Assembly: GCA_043810515.1 (NCBI GenBank)
Contig: JBDRNZ010000020.1
Coordinates: forward strand, 1-35,354
Length of the DNA: 35,354 nt
Reading direction: 5' to 3'
DNA from: WJKQ01 sp043810515
Lineage (GTDB): Bacteria > Patescibacteriota > Gracilibacteria > UBA1369 > LOWO2-01-FULL-3
The translations under genes and the position numbers were made by a program. Below the pieces are notes generated by a model that saw only the letters and a program-made list of their open reading frames with translations, was not told the DNA's origin and did no database searches. Of this stretch, positions 1 to 6,445 are shown piece after piece (positions within the stretch are counted from its first letter, which is position 1; every line of letters begins with the position of its first letter).

Positions 1-1
1 C

Positions 2-124
2 AGCGAAATCGGAGATTCGATAATGATTAAAGCGGGAATTGGATTATACATGACGATCATAGCCGGCGCCGGCCTTATAGTAGGCCCAATCGTCAGCTAC
101 GTTTCGCGAAAAAAAGTCCAATAA
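2..124 (+). CDS. C-terminal end of an unidentified membrane protein (partial)
   Basis: The window opens inside a reading frame of 40 residues that ends at a TAA. What is visible is a short polar stretch, one hydrophobic segment of about 20 residues rich in Gly, Ala and Ile (LYMTIIAGAGLIVGPIV) and a short basic tail ending in RKKVQ. This looks like a C-terminal membrane helix with a cytoplasmic positive tail. The family cannot be named from this fragment. The gene starts upstream of the window. Confidence 0.6.
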   Translation, partial: SEIGDSIMIKAGIGLYMTIIAGAGLIVGPIVSYVSRKKVQ

Positions 125-222
125 ATTTTTCCAAAAAACAACAACTTCAACACTTACCCCTCTAAGAGGCAACCCTTTTATAGTAACGCAACCGCGTCCC
201 ATTCGTATCAACAACACCAAGG

Positions 223-250
223 TTGCATATTTTATATTATATGCTATAAT
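223..250 (+). promoter_or_regulatory. Promoter for the unknown gene at 271
   Basis: TTGCAT (223-228) and a perfect TATAAT (245-250) are separated by 16 bases. The predicted transcript would start near 257, leaving a leader of about 14 bases with no Shine-Dalgarno sequence. The rest of the gap 125-270 holds only a weak CCTC/GAGG hairpin without a T-run, and I see nothing else in it. Confidence 0.65.
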
Positions 251-270
251 GACACGCTGAAAAAATTACT

Positions 271-987
271 ATGCTTACAGAAAGGCCACATACTGGGACA
301 CCAAATGGCGGACAACCTCCTACATTTACAGGCCTGACAAGCCCGAAACGAAAAATCACAGGAGAGGACTCCTCCCCTGCAGCAATTGCGGTCAAAGAAA
401 CGTCAGAAATTCTGGCGGAATTTGACGCAGAGCTCAGGAGAGCAGGATCAAAAATAGAAGCGCAAAATGCCGCTCCCGAAGTAGTTATAGCGGTAGAAGC
501 CATTAGAGCCAAAATAACCGAGGCCTTGACTGTTATACACTTACCGAAACAGATAGCCTACATAGATAAGCATGTCCTTAAAAGACCCATAGACCCAGGC
601 CCTAACGACAAGTGTCGTACCATTAATCACACCGGACTGTGGAGCGTCCTGACTAGAAAACTGGGAATACCGGTTATAGATAAAAATGCAGACATAGGCT
701 ACGCCGAAGAAATCAGATTGCGGATACCAAATACAGCATCCACACTCGGAGCCTATAATCAAGTAACGCTCTTAGTCTGGCGCGACCGGGATTATAACAT
801 CAAAAAATTCGCTTTAATGGAAGGATACCCAGGGTATCCGCAAGATTCAACGCCGACACCAACCCCTCCTCCTCTGCCAACGCTTCCGCCACACTTTCCA
901 ACGCCCCGGCCACAAGCGCCCGCAACGGTACAGGTAGAGGTAGTAACTTTGCCTCCCGATGCTTTATTAGAGGAAGACCCCTCTTAA
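271..987 (+). CDS. Unknown soluble protein with a Pro/Thr-rich tail
   Basis: This is a protein of 238 residues that I do not recognise. There is no signal peptide or membrane segment. Residues about 1-40 are polar and probably disordered. Residues 40-100 look helical (EILAEFDAELRRAG and VEAIRAKITEAL). Residues about 105-190 could form a small mixed alpha/beta domain. The tail from about 195 is a Thr-Pro/Pro-rich linker followed by an acidic end. It has its own promoter just upstream. Its stop codon overlaps the stop of the convergent YibE/F gene. Reading frames on the opposite strand here lack promoters or recognisable protein features, so the plus frame is preferred. Confidence 0.6.
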   Translation: MLTERPHTGTPNGGQPPTFTGLTSPKRKITGEDSSPAAIAVKETSEILAEFDAELRRAGSKIEAQNAAPEVVIAVEAIRAKITEALTVIHLPKQIAYIDKHVLKRPIDPGPNDKCRTINHTGLWSVLTRKLGIPVIDKNADIGYAEEIRLRIPNTASTLGAYNQVTLLVWRDRDYNIKKFALMEGYPGYPQDSTPTPTPPPLPTLPPHFPTPRPQAPATVQVEVVTLPPDALLEEDPS

Positions 988-2108
988 TTTGACATATTTT
1001 TAGCCTTTGTCAGTAAATAAGCGGAAATCGAAGCGGTAACAGGGATCAGTACAACCAGCGATATTGCCCCTACGAACGTCCGTGTCAACTCCAAAGCGAT
1101 AAAATCCATATTGAAAAGTTCAGTCATAGTGCTCCCCTGACTCAACGAAATAAGAATTAAAAATGGCAGAGCGCTGGCCAGATATGCAAAAAGCAGAGTG
1201 TTTACCATAGAACCGAGGATATCTTTTCCCACCTCCATACCAATTTTGTAAACTTTTTTGAATGTTTGTCCCGCGTGTTCCTTCAGGGCTTCAAATACAG
1301 CCGAAGATATTGAAACAGCAGTATCAATCAAAGCGCCTACAGCTCCCATAAATAGCGAGGCTATAAGAATATCCGAAAGTCCTATATCTGGATACATTAT
1401 TCCAAGCATGCGAAAATGTTCACCGGGTGTGCTGCCTAACCCTGCAATATCTCCAAACCAAAAAGCGATACATATTGAAAAAATATACCCGATAAAAATT
1501 GCTGTTATTGCGGACAGCGATTTTTTATTAAAGCCATGAATTAGCGGAATAGTGAGAAGGGTTACTATAAAGATAAAAATCAGACAGGAGAATATGGGGG
1601 AATCGCCCGCGATAATCATTTTCAGAAAAACAAAATAGAATAATGTTAAAGAGATGATGACGCTTAAAATAGCCGTTAATCCTTTCTTGCGGGCAATAAA
1701 AACCGTAATAAAGGCGAAAATAACAAAAATCCACGTAAGTCCGCTCTGATGGTAATAGTCCGTGGTTTCATAGGTAATATTTCCCGTTGCCGCCTCTGTC
1801 ATTTTATAAATTTGAACTTCATCACCCACTTTATAGGTATTAAAATTATTCATCGGACTCACAGGAGCCATGATAATTTTTCCCTTTTCTTCACCGGAAT
1901 TAACTTGAATAGCAAGCGGAATTTCACCGTCCTCCGAGGGGGCCTCCACTTCCGTCACTTCTCCATGAATAAATTCATAAGTATAGCTTTCATTTTGCCC
2001 AAGCGAAGAAAATTTTGGAGTCTGATTATAAACAAGCAAAGTGAAGATAACGGCTGCAATTGCAAAAACTGCGTACAGCGACGTGAATATTTTTTTCAAT
2101 TTACTCAT
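984..2108 (-). CDS. YibE/F family multi-pass membrane protein
   Basis: This 374-residue membrane protein matches the YibE/F-like family. There is one N-terminal membrane helix (residues about 8-27) and an extracytoplasmic beta-rich domain (about 30-120) containing VTEVEAP and a KVGDEVQIYK stretch. A block of about seven further hydrophobic helices follows. The segment MGAVGALIDTAVSISS around residue 255 is the family's conserved region. The biochemical function of YibE/F proteins is not established, although a transport or efflux role is often suggested. The -10 element TAACAT lies exactly six bases upstream of the ATG, so the mRNA is probably leaderless. It is divergent from the DUF5320/DUF134/ZIP metal-linked genes, which may hint at ion handling, but this is only inference. 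Confidence 0.85.
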   Translation of the reverse strand: MSKLKKIFTSLYAVFAIAAVIFTLLVYNQTPKFSSLGQNESYTYEFIHGEVTEVEAPSEDGEIPLAIQVNSGEEKGKIIMAPVSPMNNFNTYKVGDEVQIYKMTEAATGNITYETTDYYHQSGLTWIFVIFAFITVFIARKKGLTAILSVIISLTLFYFVFLKMIIAGDSPIFSCLIFIFIVTLLTIPLIHGFNKKSLSAITAIFIGYIFSICIAFWFGDIAGLGSTPGEHFRMLGIMYPDIGLSDILIASLFMGAVGALIDTAVSISSAVFEALKEHAGQTFKKVYKIGMEVGKDILGSMVNTLLFAYLASALPFLILISLSQGSTMTELFNMDFIALELTRTFVGAISLVVLIPVTASISAYLLTKAKNMSN

Positions 2109-2114
2109 GACCGC

Positions 2115-2143
2115 ATGTTAGCAAATTTAGGAGTAAGTGATAA
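2115..2143 (-). promoter_or_regulatory. Promoter of the YibE/F gene, giving a leaderless mRNA
   Basis: On the minus strand TTATCA and TAACAT are separated by 17 bases, and TGC directly before the -10 makes it an extended -10. The expected start of transcription is the A of the ATG at 2108. Confidence 0.5.
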
Positions 2144-2155
2144 TAGAAAACAGCA

Positions 2156-2184
2156 TTGACAAACAATCGTAATGAATATATATT
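2156..2184 (+). promoter_or_regulatory. Promoter of the DUF5320-DUF134 genes
   Basis: A perfect TTGACA (2156-2161) is followed after 17 bases by TATATT (2179-2184). The expected transcript starts near 2191, about 26 bases before the ATG at 2217. This promoter makes the longer frame starting at 2172 impossible, because that ATG lies inside the promoter. Confidence 0.75.
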
Positions 2185-2191
2185 CGTTACG
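2168..2191 (+). promoter_or_regulatory. 24-bp near-perfect palindromic operator over the -10 box
   Basis: The half-site CGTAATGAATAT is mirrored by ATATTCGTTACG with a single mismatch out of 12 pairs. It covers the end of the spacer, the whole -10 box and the transcription start, so a bound dimer would block transcription. The regulator is not known. The DUF134 protein encoded two genes on is a candidate because it carries a helix-turn-helix, as is an unlinked metal-responsive repressor. Confidence 0.65.
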
Positions 2192-2216
2192 GGCTTATTA
2201 TTTAACCAAAATTATT

Positions 2217-2375
2217 ATGCCAAATGCAGACGGGACAGGTCCTATGGGCCAGGGACCCATGACAGGTAGAGGCTGGGGAAAGTGCGGTACAGCGCGTGGC
2301 GCAGGAAAAAATCTTTGTCCTCTTGGGCAGAGAAGAAAAAAAGAAGTTGAAAAAAAGTTAAAAGAGTTAGAATAA
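2217..2375 (+). CDS. Small DUF5320-like Gly/Met/Cys protein
   Basis: This is a 52-residue protein beginning MPNADGTGPMGQGPMTGRGW, the hallmark N-terminus of the DUF5320 family. Two Cys residues follow and then a Lys/Glu-rich helical tail. Members often sit beside DUF134 regulators and NifX/NifB-type or metal-associated genes. The function is unknown and a metal-related role is inferred from context. The start at 2217 is chosen because homologues begin at MP-GDGTGP and because the upstream in-frame ATG at 2172 overlaps the promoter. The next gene follows after six bases. Confidence 0.8.
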   Translation: MPNADGTGPMGQGPMTGRGWGKCGTARGAGKNLCPLGQRRKKEVEKKLKELE

Positions 2376-2381
2376 TAAAGT

Positions 2382-2675
2382 ATGCCCAGGCCACGAAGAA
2401 TTAGATTTATAGGACGTATGCCCCAAGCCGTTTATTTTAAGCCCGCGGGAATTAAAATGCGGCAATTAAATGAAGTAATTTTGAGTATCGAAGAATTTGA
2501 AGCTATCAGGCTCAAGGATTTTAAAAATTTAAGTCAGAAGGACTCCGCAAAGCGTATGGGAATATCTCAACCCACTTTTCACAGGCTAATTTTTGTAGCC
2601 AGAAAAAAAGCTGCTGATGCAATTATCAACGGGAAAGCTCTAAAAATTGAGGGAGGCAATTTTAAGAAATATTAA
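2382..2675 (+). CDS. DUF134 (UPF0251) helix-turn-helix protein
   Basis: This is a 97-residue DUF134 protein. The N-terminus MPRPRRIRFIGRMP and the following FKPAGI are typical of the family. Residues about 34-85 form a sigma-70 region 4-like helix-turn-helix (LSIEEFEAIRLKDFKNLSQKDSAKRMGISQPTFHRLI). It is presumably a DNA-binding regulator. It is co-transcribed with the DUF5320 gene and precedes a ZIP transporter, so control of metal homeostasis, and possibly of its own promoter through the palindrome at 2168-2191, is a reasonable inference. No direct evidence of its ligand is visible. Confidence 0.85.
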   Translation: MPRPRRIRFIGRMPQAVYFKPAGIKMRQLNEVILSIEEFEAIRLKDFKNLSQKDSAKRMGISQPTFHRLIFVARKKAADAIINGKALKIEGGNFKKY

Positions 2676-2690
2676 TTGTAACCCACAAAT

Positions 2691-2719
2691 TTGCAAAAGG
2701 AGAATATGGTGAGTAGAAT
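2691..2719 (+). promoter_or_regulatory. Promoter of the ZIP transporter gene
   Basis: TTGCAA (2691-2696) and TAGAAT (2714-2719) are 17 bases apart. Transcription would start near 2726, 17 bases before the ATG at 2743. The transporter can therefore be expressed separately from the DUF134 gene. Confidence 0.55.
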
Positions 2720-2742
2720 CTCCTCAGTTTTTGCGTATAAAT

Positions 2743-3555
2743 ATGAATTCTAATGATATTATCATCGCCTTTGGCCTGACACTGTTTGCTGGGTTATCAA
2801 CTGGTATAGGCGGAGCTTTGTCCCTTTTTACAAAGCGTACAAATACAAAATTACTTTCGATTGCGTTAGGATTTTCGGCAGGTGTCATGATTTACGTTTC
2901 ATTTGTCGAAATTTTTCCGGAAGCGAGAGAGTGTTTTTCAGAAGAACTTGGAGAAAATGTAGCATGCTGGGCTAGCTTTATTGCATTTTTTGCAGGTATT
3001 TTTATTGTTGCTGTTATTGATAAATTATTGCCGTCTTTTGAAAATCCTCATGAAATACATAAAATTGAAGAAATAGAAAATAAGAAACTGGCGAAAAAAT
3101 ATCGAAAACTTTTTAAAATGGGAATATTAACGGCTCTTATTATTGCTATACACAACTTCCCTGAAGGGATAGCGACCTTTTTTAGCGCGTTAAAAGATTT
3201 TAAACTTGGGATTGCCGTTGCTATAGCAATTGCCATTCACAATATACCTGAAGGAATTGCGGTCTCTATCCCGATATTTTTTGCCACTGGAAATAGAAAA
3301 AAAGCGTTTTTTTACTCCCTTTTATCAGGGTTGGTTGAGCCTTTTGGAGCAATCATCGGATACTTTATACTTTCGTCTGTCTTTAACGGCATAGCATTTG
3401 GAGTTGTGTTCGCTGCCGTTGCTGGAATAATGGTTTTCATCTCACTGGACCAACTTCTTCCCACGGCCAAAAAATACGGCGAACATCATCTGTCTATGTA
3501 CGGGCTCATCGCCGGGATGATGTTTATGGGATTGAGCTTACTTTTATTTGAATAA
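2743..3555 (+). CDS. zupT: ZIP family divalent metal transporter (ZupT-like)
   Basis: This 270-residue integral membrane protein has about eight helices and both signature helices of the ZIP family: HNFPEGIATF (residues about 137-146) and HNIPEGIAVSIPIF (about 166-179). The His, Asn, Pro and Glu residues of these motifs line the binuclear metal site. A long cytoplasmic loop rich in Glu, Lys and His (about 100-120) lies between helices III and IV, as in other members. ZupT proteins import zinc and also other divalent metals; the substrate here is not determined. The start is placed at ATG 2743 rather than the TTG at 2731. It closely follows the DUF5320-DUF134 pair. Confidence 0.9.
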   Translation: MNSNDIIIAFGLTLFAGLSTGIGGALSLFTKRTNTKLLSIALGFSAGVMIYVSFVEIFPEARECFSEELGENVACWASFIAFFAGIFIVAVIDKLLPSFENPHEIHKIEEIENKKLAKKYRKLFKMGILTALIIAIHNFPEGIATFFSALKDFKLGIAVAIAIAIHNIPEGIAVSIPIFFATGNRKKAFFYSLLSGLVEPFGAIIGYFILSSVFNGIAFGVVFAAVAGIMVFISLDQLLPTAKKYGEHHLSMYGLIAGMMFMGLSLLLFE

Positions 3556-3556
3556 A

Positions 3557-3632
3557 TGGAGCCACCTTGCGGATTCGAACCGCAGACCTACTGTTTACAA
3601 GACAGTTGCTCTACCAACTGAGCTAAGGTGGC
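3557..3632 (-). tRNA. tRNA-Thr (anticodon TGT)
   Basis: On the minus strand the acceptor GCCACCT pairs with AGGTGGC. The anticodon stem ACTGT/ACAGT encloses CTTGTAA, giving anticodon TGT. The T-arm contains GGTTCGAATCC. The discriminator base is T and the 3' CCA is encoded (3557-3559). The gene ends one base from the stop of the convergent ZIP gene. Confidence 0.97.
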
Positions 3633-3682
3633 GTAACCGATTGTCAGGCTGATTTGCAAGCGGCATTTTATTTGAAAAACAC

Positions 3683-3711
3683 CTGCCATGTCAATTTTTT
3701 TGATGTAGAAT
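3683..3711 (+). promoter_or_regulatory. Possible murB promoter (leaderless)
   Basis: CTGCCA and TAGAAT (3706-3711) are 17 bases apart. The -10 hexamer ends exactly six bases before the murB ATG, so transcript and coding region would begin together. The -35 match is weak (four of six). Confidence 0.4.
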
Positions 3712-3717
3712 ACGGAC

Positions 3718-4638
3718 ATGAGCGAAATAAGCGAACAAATCGTCAAAAATTTTCCGGACATACTTCAAAATGAAGATCTTTCCCGGCATTGTACTTTTGG
3801 GATTGGCGGTCCGGCGGACTACTTTTACACAGCAAAAACGGCGGATGATCTCGCGAAAATCGTTAAATTCGCCCATGAACACAAAACCCAGTTTTTCATA
3901 ATAGGCGCGGGCAGCAATGTTCTTTTTGATGATAAAGGCTTCCGCGGAATTGTTATAAAAAACGCATCGGATAGTATCGAATTCTCAGAAAATACGGTCA
4001 CTGCGGACAGCGGCGTTTCAATAGCTCGTCTTATGACAGAAGCCATAAAAAACAACCTTTCCGGCCTTGAATCATGGGTCGGTCTGCCCGGAACGGTCGG
4101 AGGAGCGGTCAGGGGAAATGCGGGCTGTAACGGCCTTGAAACAAAAGACATTCTTGTCTCAGCCCTGCTTTTTAATCCTGATACTGCTGAAACCATAAAA
4201 GTTCCCGCCGATTATTTTGAATTCGGCTACCGCCACAGCAAACTGAAAGACACTGACGAAATAGTTCTCAAAGCCACCTTCAGTCTTTCAACAAAAGTCT
4301 TATCTCCCGAAGAACAAAAAAACCTTATGCGCAATATTCAGGAGCACCGCGTAAAAACCCAGCCTTTCGGCGCGTCGACAGGCTCATTTTTCAAAAATCC
4401 TTCCAATGACTCCCCCGCCGGAATGCTCATAGATAAAGCTGGTTTAAAGGGAAAAACCATCGGCCATGCGCAGATTTCCGAAAAACACGGCAATTTTATA
4501 CTAAATCTGGGAGGAGCCACGTCACATGATGTCATATCACTTGCAAAACTCGCAAAACACGAGGTAAAAGCCATGTTTGGCATAGAACTCAAATCCGAGG
4601 TTCAGATCCTGTCTGAGACCGGAAAAATGGAAATTTAG
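3718..4638 (+). CDS. murB: UDP-N-acetylenolpyruvoylglucosamine reductase
   Basis: MurB (306 residues) reduces enolpyruvyl-UDP-GlcNAc to UDP-MurNAc with NADPH and bound FAD, the second committed step of peptidoglycan synthesis in the cytoplasm. FAD-binding motifs are visible: GIGGPADYF (28-36), IIGAGSNVLF (61-70) and GLPGTVGGAVRGNAG (122-136). The substrate motif YRHSKLK is near 171, and the catalytic serine lies in STGSFFKNP (Ser223). The C-terminal domain carries AGMLIDKAGLKG and a conserved Glu near 294 (KSEVQIL). The length fits the shorter MurB class. With murA and murI nearby, the window supports an active cell-wall pathway. No Shine-Dalgarno sequence is present; a possible -10 element suggests a leaderless message. 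Confidence 0.96.
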   Translation: MSEISEQIVKNFPDILQNEDLSRHCTFGIGGPADYFYTAKTADDLAKIVKFAHEHKTQFFIIGAGSNVLFDDKGFRGIVIKNASDSIEFSENTVTADSGVSIARLMTEAIKNNLSGLESWVGLPGTVGGAVRGNAGCNGLETKDILVSALLFNPDTAETIKVPADYFEFGYRHSKLKDTDEIVLKATFSLSTKVLSPEEQKNLMRNIQEHRVKTQPFGASTGSFFKNPSNDSPAGMLIDKAGLKGKTIGHAQISEKHGNFILNLGGATSHDVISLAKLAKHEVKAMFGIELKSEVQILSETGKMEI

Positions 4639-4649
4639 ACCCATCCAGC

Positions 4650-4678
4650 TTGCGCACCGTAGCCATATTTGATATAAT
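4650..4678 (+). promoter_or_regulatory. Strong promoter of the pilin-like gene
   Basis: TTGCGC (4650-4655) and a perfect TATAAT (4673-4678) are separated by 17 bases. The leader would be about 21 bases, with no Shine-Dalgarno sequence. Confidence 0.7.
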
Positions 4679-4705
4679 AATAAAAGTAAATAACATTTAA
4701 TTCCT

Positions 4706-5101
4706 ATGAAATCAAAAAAACAGCTCATAAAACAGGCATTAATAATACTAGGCCTGATGGTGGGCGCAGTCACGTTACTATCACTTGTTCCTGCGGCGCA
4801 TGCGCAATTTCTGACTCCGAGCGATCAGCCGTCAACAATTGCTGAAGCTACGGGCGGTGAAGGTTCACTGCGAAGTCTTGTTTTGAGAATAGTGAACTAC
4901 TTCCTTGGATTCCTTGGAATCCTGGCCGTAATCATGATTATCTACGGAGGCGTTACTTATGTAACAGCCGCTGGTAGTGATGAAGCCATTGGAAATGCGA
5001 AAAAGATCATCATGTACGCATTGATTGGTCTTATTATAATCCTGCTGTCATTCGCGATTGTAAATACAATCCTTGGAGCCGGCACGGGAGTCGCAACGTA
5101 A
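4706..5101 (+). CDS. VirB2/TrbC-like T4SS pilin-like protein
   Basis: This is a 131-residue exported membrane protein. It has a basic N-terminus, a hydrophobic signal segment ending in PAAHAQF (probable cleavage after AHA, residue about 34), then two hydrophobic helices (about 60-80 and 100-120) joined by a short loop with GSDEAIGNAKK. This two-helix plan with a signal peptide matches VirB2/TrbC-like 'T4SS pilin' proteins, which are frequent in Patescibacteria. The motif GGVTYVTAAGSDEAIGNAKK is characteristic. It stands alone here with its own strong promoter and terminator, so it is probably highly expressed as a monocistronic unit. A role in pilus or secretion is inferred from family resemblance only; no other secretion genes are in the window. 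Confidence 0.75.
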   Translation: MKSKKQLIKQALIILGLMVGAVTLLSLVPAAHAQFLTPSDQPSTIAEATGGEGSLRSLVLRIVNYFLGFLGILAVIMIIYGGVTYVTAAGSDEAIGNAKKIIMYALIGLIIILLSFAIVNTILGAGTGVAT

Positions 5102-5120
5102 TTTAAATTTTAGACCGCTT

Positions 5121-5151
5121 AAAAAGGTCTGTCATCTTGACAGGCCTTTTT
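5121..5151. terminator. Bidirectional intrinsic terminator
   Basis: AAAAAGGTCTGTCA pairs with TGACAGGCCTTTTT (one T-G pair) around a three-base loop, with a T-run on each strand. It sits between the convergent pilin and PRC-barrel genes and can serve both. It is the only textbook intrinsic terminator I found in the window. Confidence 0.9.
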
Positions 5152-5163
5152 GTTTGCCCGAAT

Positions 5164-5691
5164 TTAACTTACGGCCATATCCTCAACCCTAACCTCGCCT
5201 TTAATTTCTTCTTTCACCGTCTTTAGGCCATCCTTTACGACAATTTTTTCTGGAAGAACCTCAACTATATTCTTAACGCCTATAATTCTCGTATCATACC
5301 TGAAAAGCCCAAGAAGCCCTTTTGCGACATGGATTTTCGCCAGTTCAAAGGTATTTCCGTTAATGGTAAGATCAAAAACTCTGCCGATATAATCTCCACC
5401 CTCAGTTTCGACTTTATTGTGAATAAATCTGGCGTTTTTTTTATTTACTTCTTCCAGCCTCAGAATATTGCTTCCATCTTCAATAGCACGGCTATCATTC
5501 ACTTTTATCGAGTCACTCAAAGAAACAACATCAACTGGCGCTATAACCTCATTTTTTGAAATATCAACTACAAAAGCAATGAGTTTTCCGCTCTCCGGAT
5601 CAATAACTACATCCTTGACCGTATTGACCGCTCTCGGCACATCGTCCAGAAATACGGGCATCCCTATAATATTGGAATACAACTTTTCCAC
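5164..5691 (-). CDS. Protein with two PRC-barrel-like domains
   Basis: This is a soluble protein of 175 residues. The first PRC-barrel-like unit covers residues about 1-75 (VFLDDVPRAVNTVKDVVIDPESGKLIAFVVD). A second, more divergent one covers about 90-155 (VETEGGDYIGRVFDLTINGN and DTRIIGVKNIVEVLPEKIVVKD). PRC-barrel proteins take part in RNA processing (RimM) or bind partner proteins; the specific role here is unknown. The start codon is GTG at 5691. It is divergent from the tRNA cluster and convergent with the pilin gene across a shared terminator. Confidence 0.75.
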   Translation of the reverse strand: MEKLYSNIIGMPVFLDDVPRAVNTVKDVVIDPESGKLIAFVVDISKNEVIAPVDVVSLSDSIKVNDSRAIEDGSNILRLEEVNKKNARFIHNKVETEGGDYIGRVFDLTINGNTFELAKIHVAKGLLGLFRYDTRIIGVKNIVEVLPEKIVVKDGLKTVKEEIKGEVRVEDMAVS

Positions 5692-5700
5692 AAAATTTGC

Positions 5701-5729
5701 TTAACAATACCTCTTTTATTATATAGAAT
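5701..5729 (+). promoter_or_regulatory. Promoter of the tRNA-Pro/Leu/Pro cluster
   Basis: TTAACA (5701-5706) and TAGAAT (5724-5729) have a 17-base spacer. Transcription would begin about 20 bases before tRNA-Pro. A TATAAT on the minus strand (5718-5723) overlaps and may serve the divergent PRC-barrel gene. Confidence 0.6.
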
Positions 5730-5755
5730 CACATGGCTAAATAAAAACACAATAT

Positions 5756-5832
5756 CGGGGTGTAGCTCAGTTGGCTAGAGTACATGGTTTGGGACCATGG
5801 GGCCGGAGGTTCGAGTCCTCTCACCCCGACCA
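5756..5832 (+). tRNA. tRNA-Pro (anticodon TGG)
   Basis: The acceptor CGGGGTG pairs with CACCCCG. The anticodon stem CATGG/CCATG encloses TTTGGGA, giving TGG. The T-arm contains GGTTCGAGTCC, and the discriminator is A with an encoded CCA (5830-5832). Confidence 0.97.
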
Positions 5833-5842
5833 TTAAAAATTC

Positions 5843-5929
5843 GCAGGTGTGGCGGAACTGGTAGACGCGCATGGTTCAGGGCCATGTGGGAGCAATCCTG
5901 TGAGAGTTCAAGTCTCTCCACCTGCACCA
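5843..5929 (+). tRNA. tRNA-Leu (anticodon CAG)
   Basis: The acceptor GCAGGTG pairs with CACCTGC. The anticodon loop TTCAGGG gives CAG. A long variable arm (TGGGAGCAATCCTGTG region) marks a class II tRNA. CCA is encoded at 5927-5929. Confidence 0.97.
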
Positions 5930-5941
5930 TGCGATGAATGA

Positions 5942-6018
5942 CGGGGTGTAGCGCAGTTGGCTAGCGCGCAGCGTTCGGGTCGCTGAGGTCGTGGGTTCAA
6001 GTCCCGCCACCCCGACCA
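5942..6018 (+). tRNA. tRNA-Pro (anticodon CGG)
   Basis: The acceptor CGGGGTG pairs with CACCCCG. The anticodon stem CAGCG/CGCTG encloses TTCGGGT, giving CGG. CCA is encoded at 6016-6018. The acceptor stem is identical to that of the tRNA-Pro at 5756. Confidence 0.97.
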
Positions 6019-6038
6019 ATGAAAAATCCTCTGTCAAG

Positions 6039-6083
6039 ATTTTATAAAGATTTTAGGAAAATTTTATATCCGGCCGATATAAT
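6039..6083 (+). repeat. 11-bp direct-repeat promoter array before the toxin gene
   Basis: ATTTTA occurs at 6039, 6050 and 6061, exactly 11 bases apart (units ATTTTATAAAG, ATTTTAGGAAA, ATTTTATATCC). A perfect TATAAT (6078-6083) begins 17 bases after the start of the last copy. There is no recognisable -35 hexamer, so an activator is expected. The same arrangement precedes yraN, comM, the ComEC-type MBL gene and the recombinase. Confidence 0.75.
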
Positions 6084-6107
6084 TGTTTTCAGATAATGAA
6101 ATGTTGA

Positions 6108-6422
6108 ATGGAAATAAAATTTTTCAATCGAAAAATAGGGAGTTTTATTGAGAATCTGGAAAAACCGGTTATTGCAAAAACATTGCGCACTTTGGATCTA
6201 TTGGAAAAATTCGAGAATAAACTAGGCATGCCCCATAGCAAAAAGGTTGACAGTAACCTCTTTGAATTACGGATACGGGGAAAAAAAGAAATCCGTATTA
6301 TTTATTGTTTTCATAAAAACACGATTGTTCTCCTGTATGCTTTTATTAAAAAAACACAAAAAATTCCCAGAACCACCATCGCCCTGGCAAGAAAACTATT
6401 AAATTCTATTGACCAGTTATAA
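6108..6422 (+). CDS. higB: RelE/HigB-type toxin (Gp49-like family)
   Basis: This small basic protein of 104 residues matches the phage-derived Gp49-like/HigB family. The core is LFELRIRGKKEIRIIYCFHKNTIVLLYAFIKKTQKIPRTTIALARKLL, with the strand-strand-strand plus Lys/Arg-rich catalytic face typical of RelE-fold mRNA interferases. Such toxins cut mRNA on the ribosome and are neutralised by an XRE antitoxin. The gene order toxin then antitoxin is the HigBA order. The upstream promoter has the 11-bp ATTTTA array, so toxin transcription may be coupled to a specific activator. The gene name is by family resemblance. Confidence 0.85.
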   Translation: MEIKFFNRKIGSFIENLEKPVIAKTLRTLDLLEKFENKLGMPHSKKVDSNLFELRIRGKKEIRIIYCFHKNTIVLLYAFIKKTQKIPRTTIALARKLLNSIDQL

Positions 6423-6437
6423 CGTATACGTTATACT
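6409..6437 (+). promoter_or_regulatory. Antitoxin-only promoter inside the toxin gene end
   Basis: TTGACC (6409-6414) and TATACT (6432-6437) are separated by 17 bases. Transcription would start near 6444, two bases before the antitoxin ATG. The -35 box lies in the last codons of the toxin. The antitoxin can thus be made without the toxin. Confidence 0.7.
6418..6435 (+). promoter_or_regulatory. 18-bp perfect palindromic operator
   Basis: TATAACGTATACGTTATA is a perfect palindrome lying in the spacer and over the -10 box of the antitoxin promoter, and it also includes the toxin stop codon. It is a fitting site for a dimer of the XRE antitoxin, giving autorepression. Confidence 0.75.
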
Positions 6438-6445
6438 TAAACTGT

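Noticed and set aside
541..762. Minus-strand reading frame opposite the unknown gene at 271
   Set aside because: It has no promoter or homology-like features and is rich in Cys and Tyr in a way typical of shadow frames; the plus-strand gene has a good promoter.
5756..6083. Integrated mobile element next to the tRNA cluster, because a toxin-antitoxin pair follows
   Set aside because: No integrase, repeated tRNA 3' end or transposase is adjacent; the tyrosine recombinase is 28 kb away. The toxin-antitoxin pair may be acquired but nothing marks element ends.
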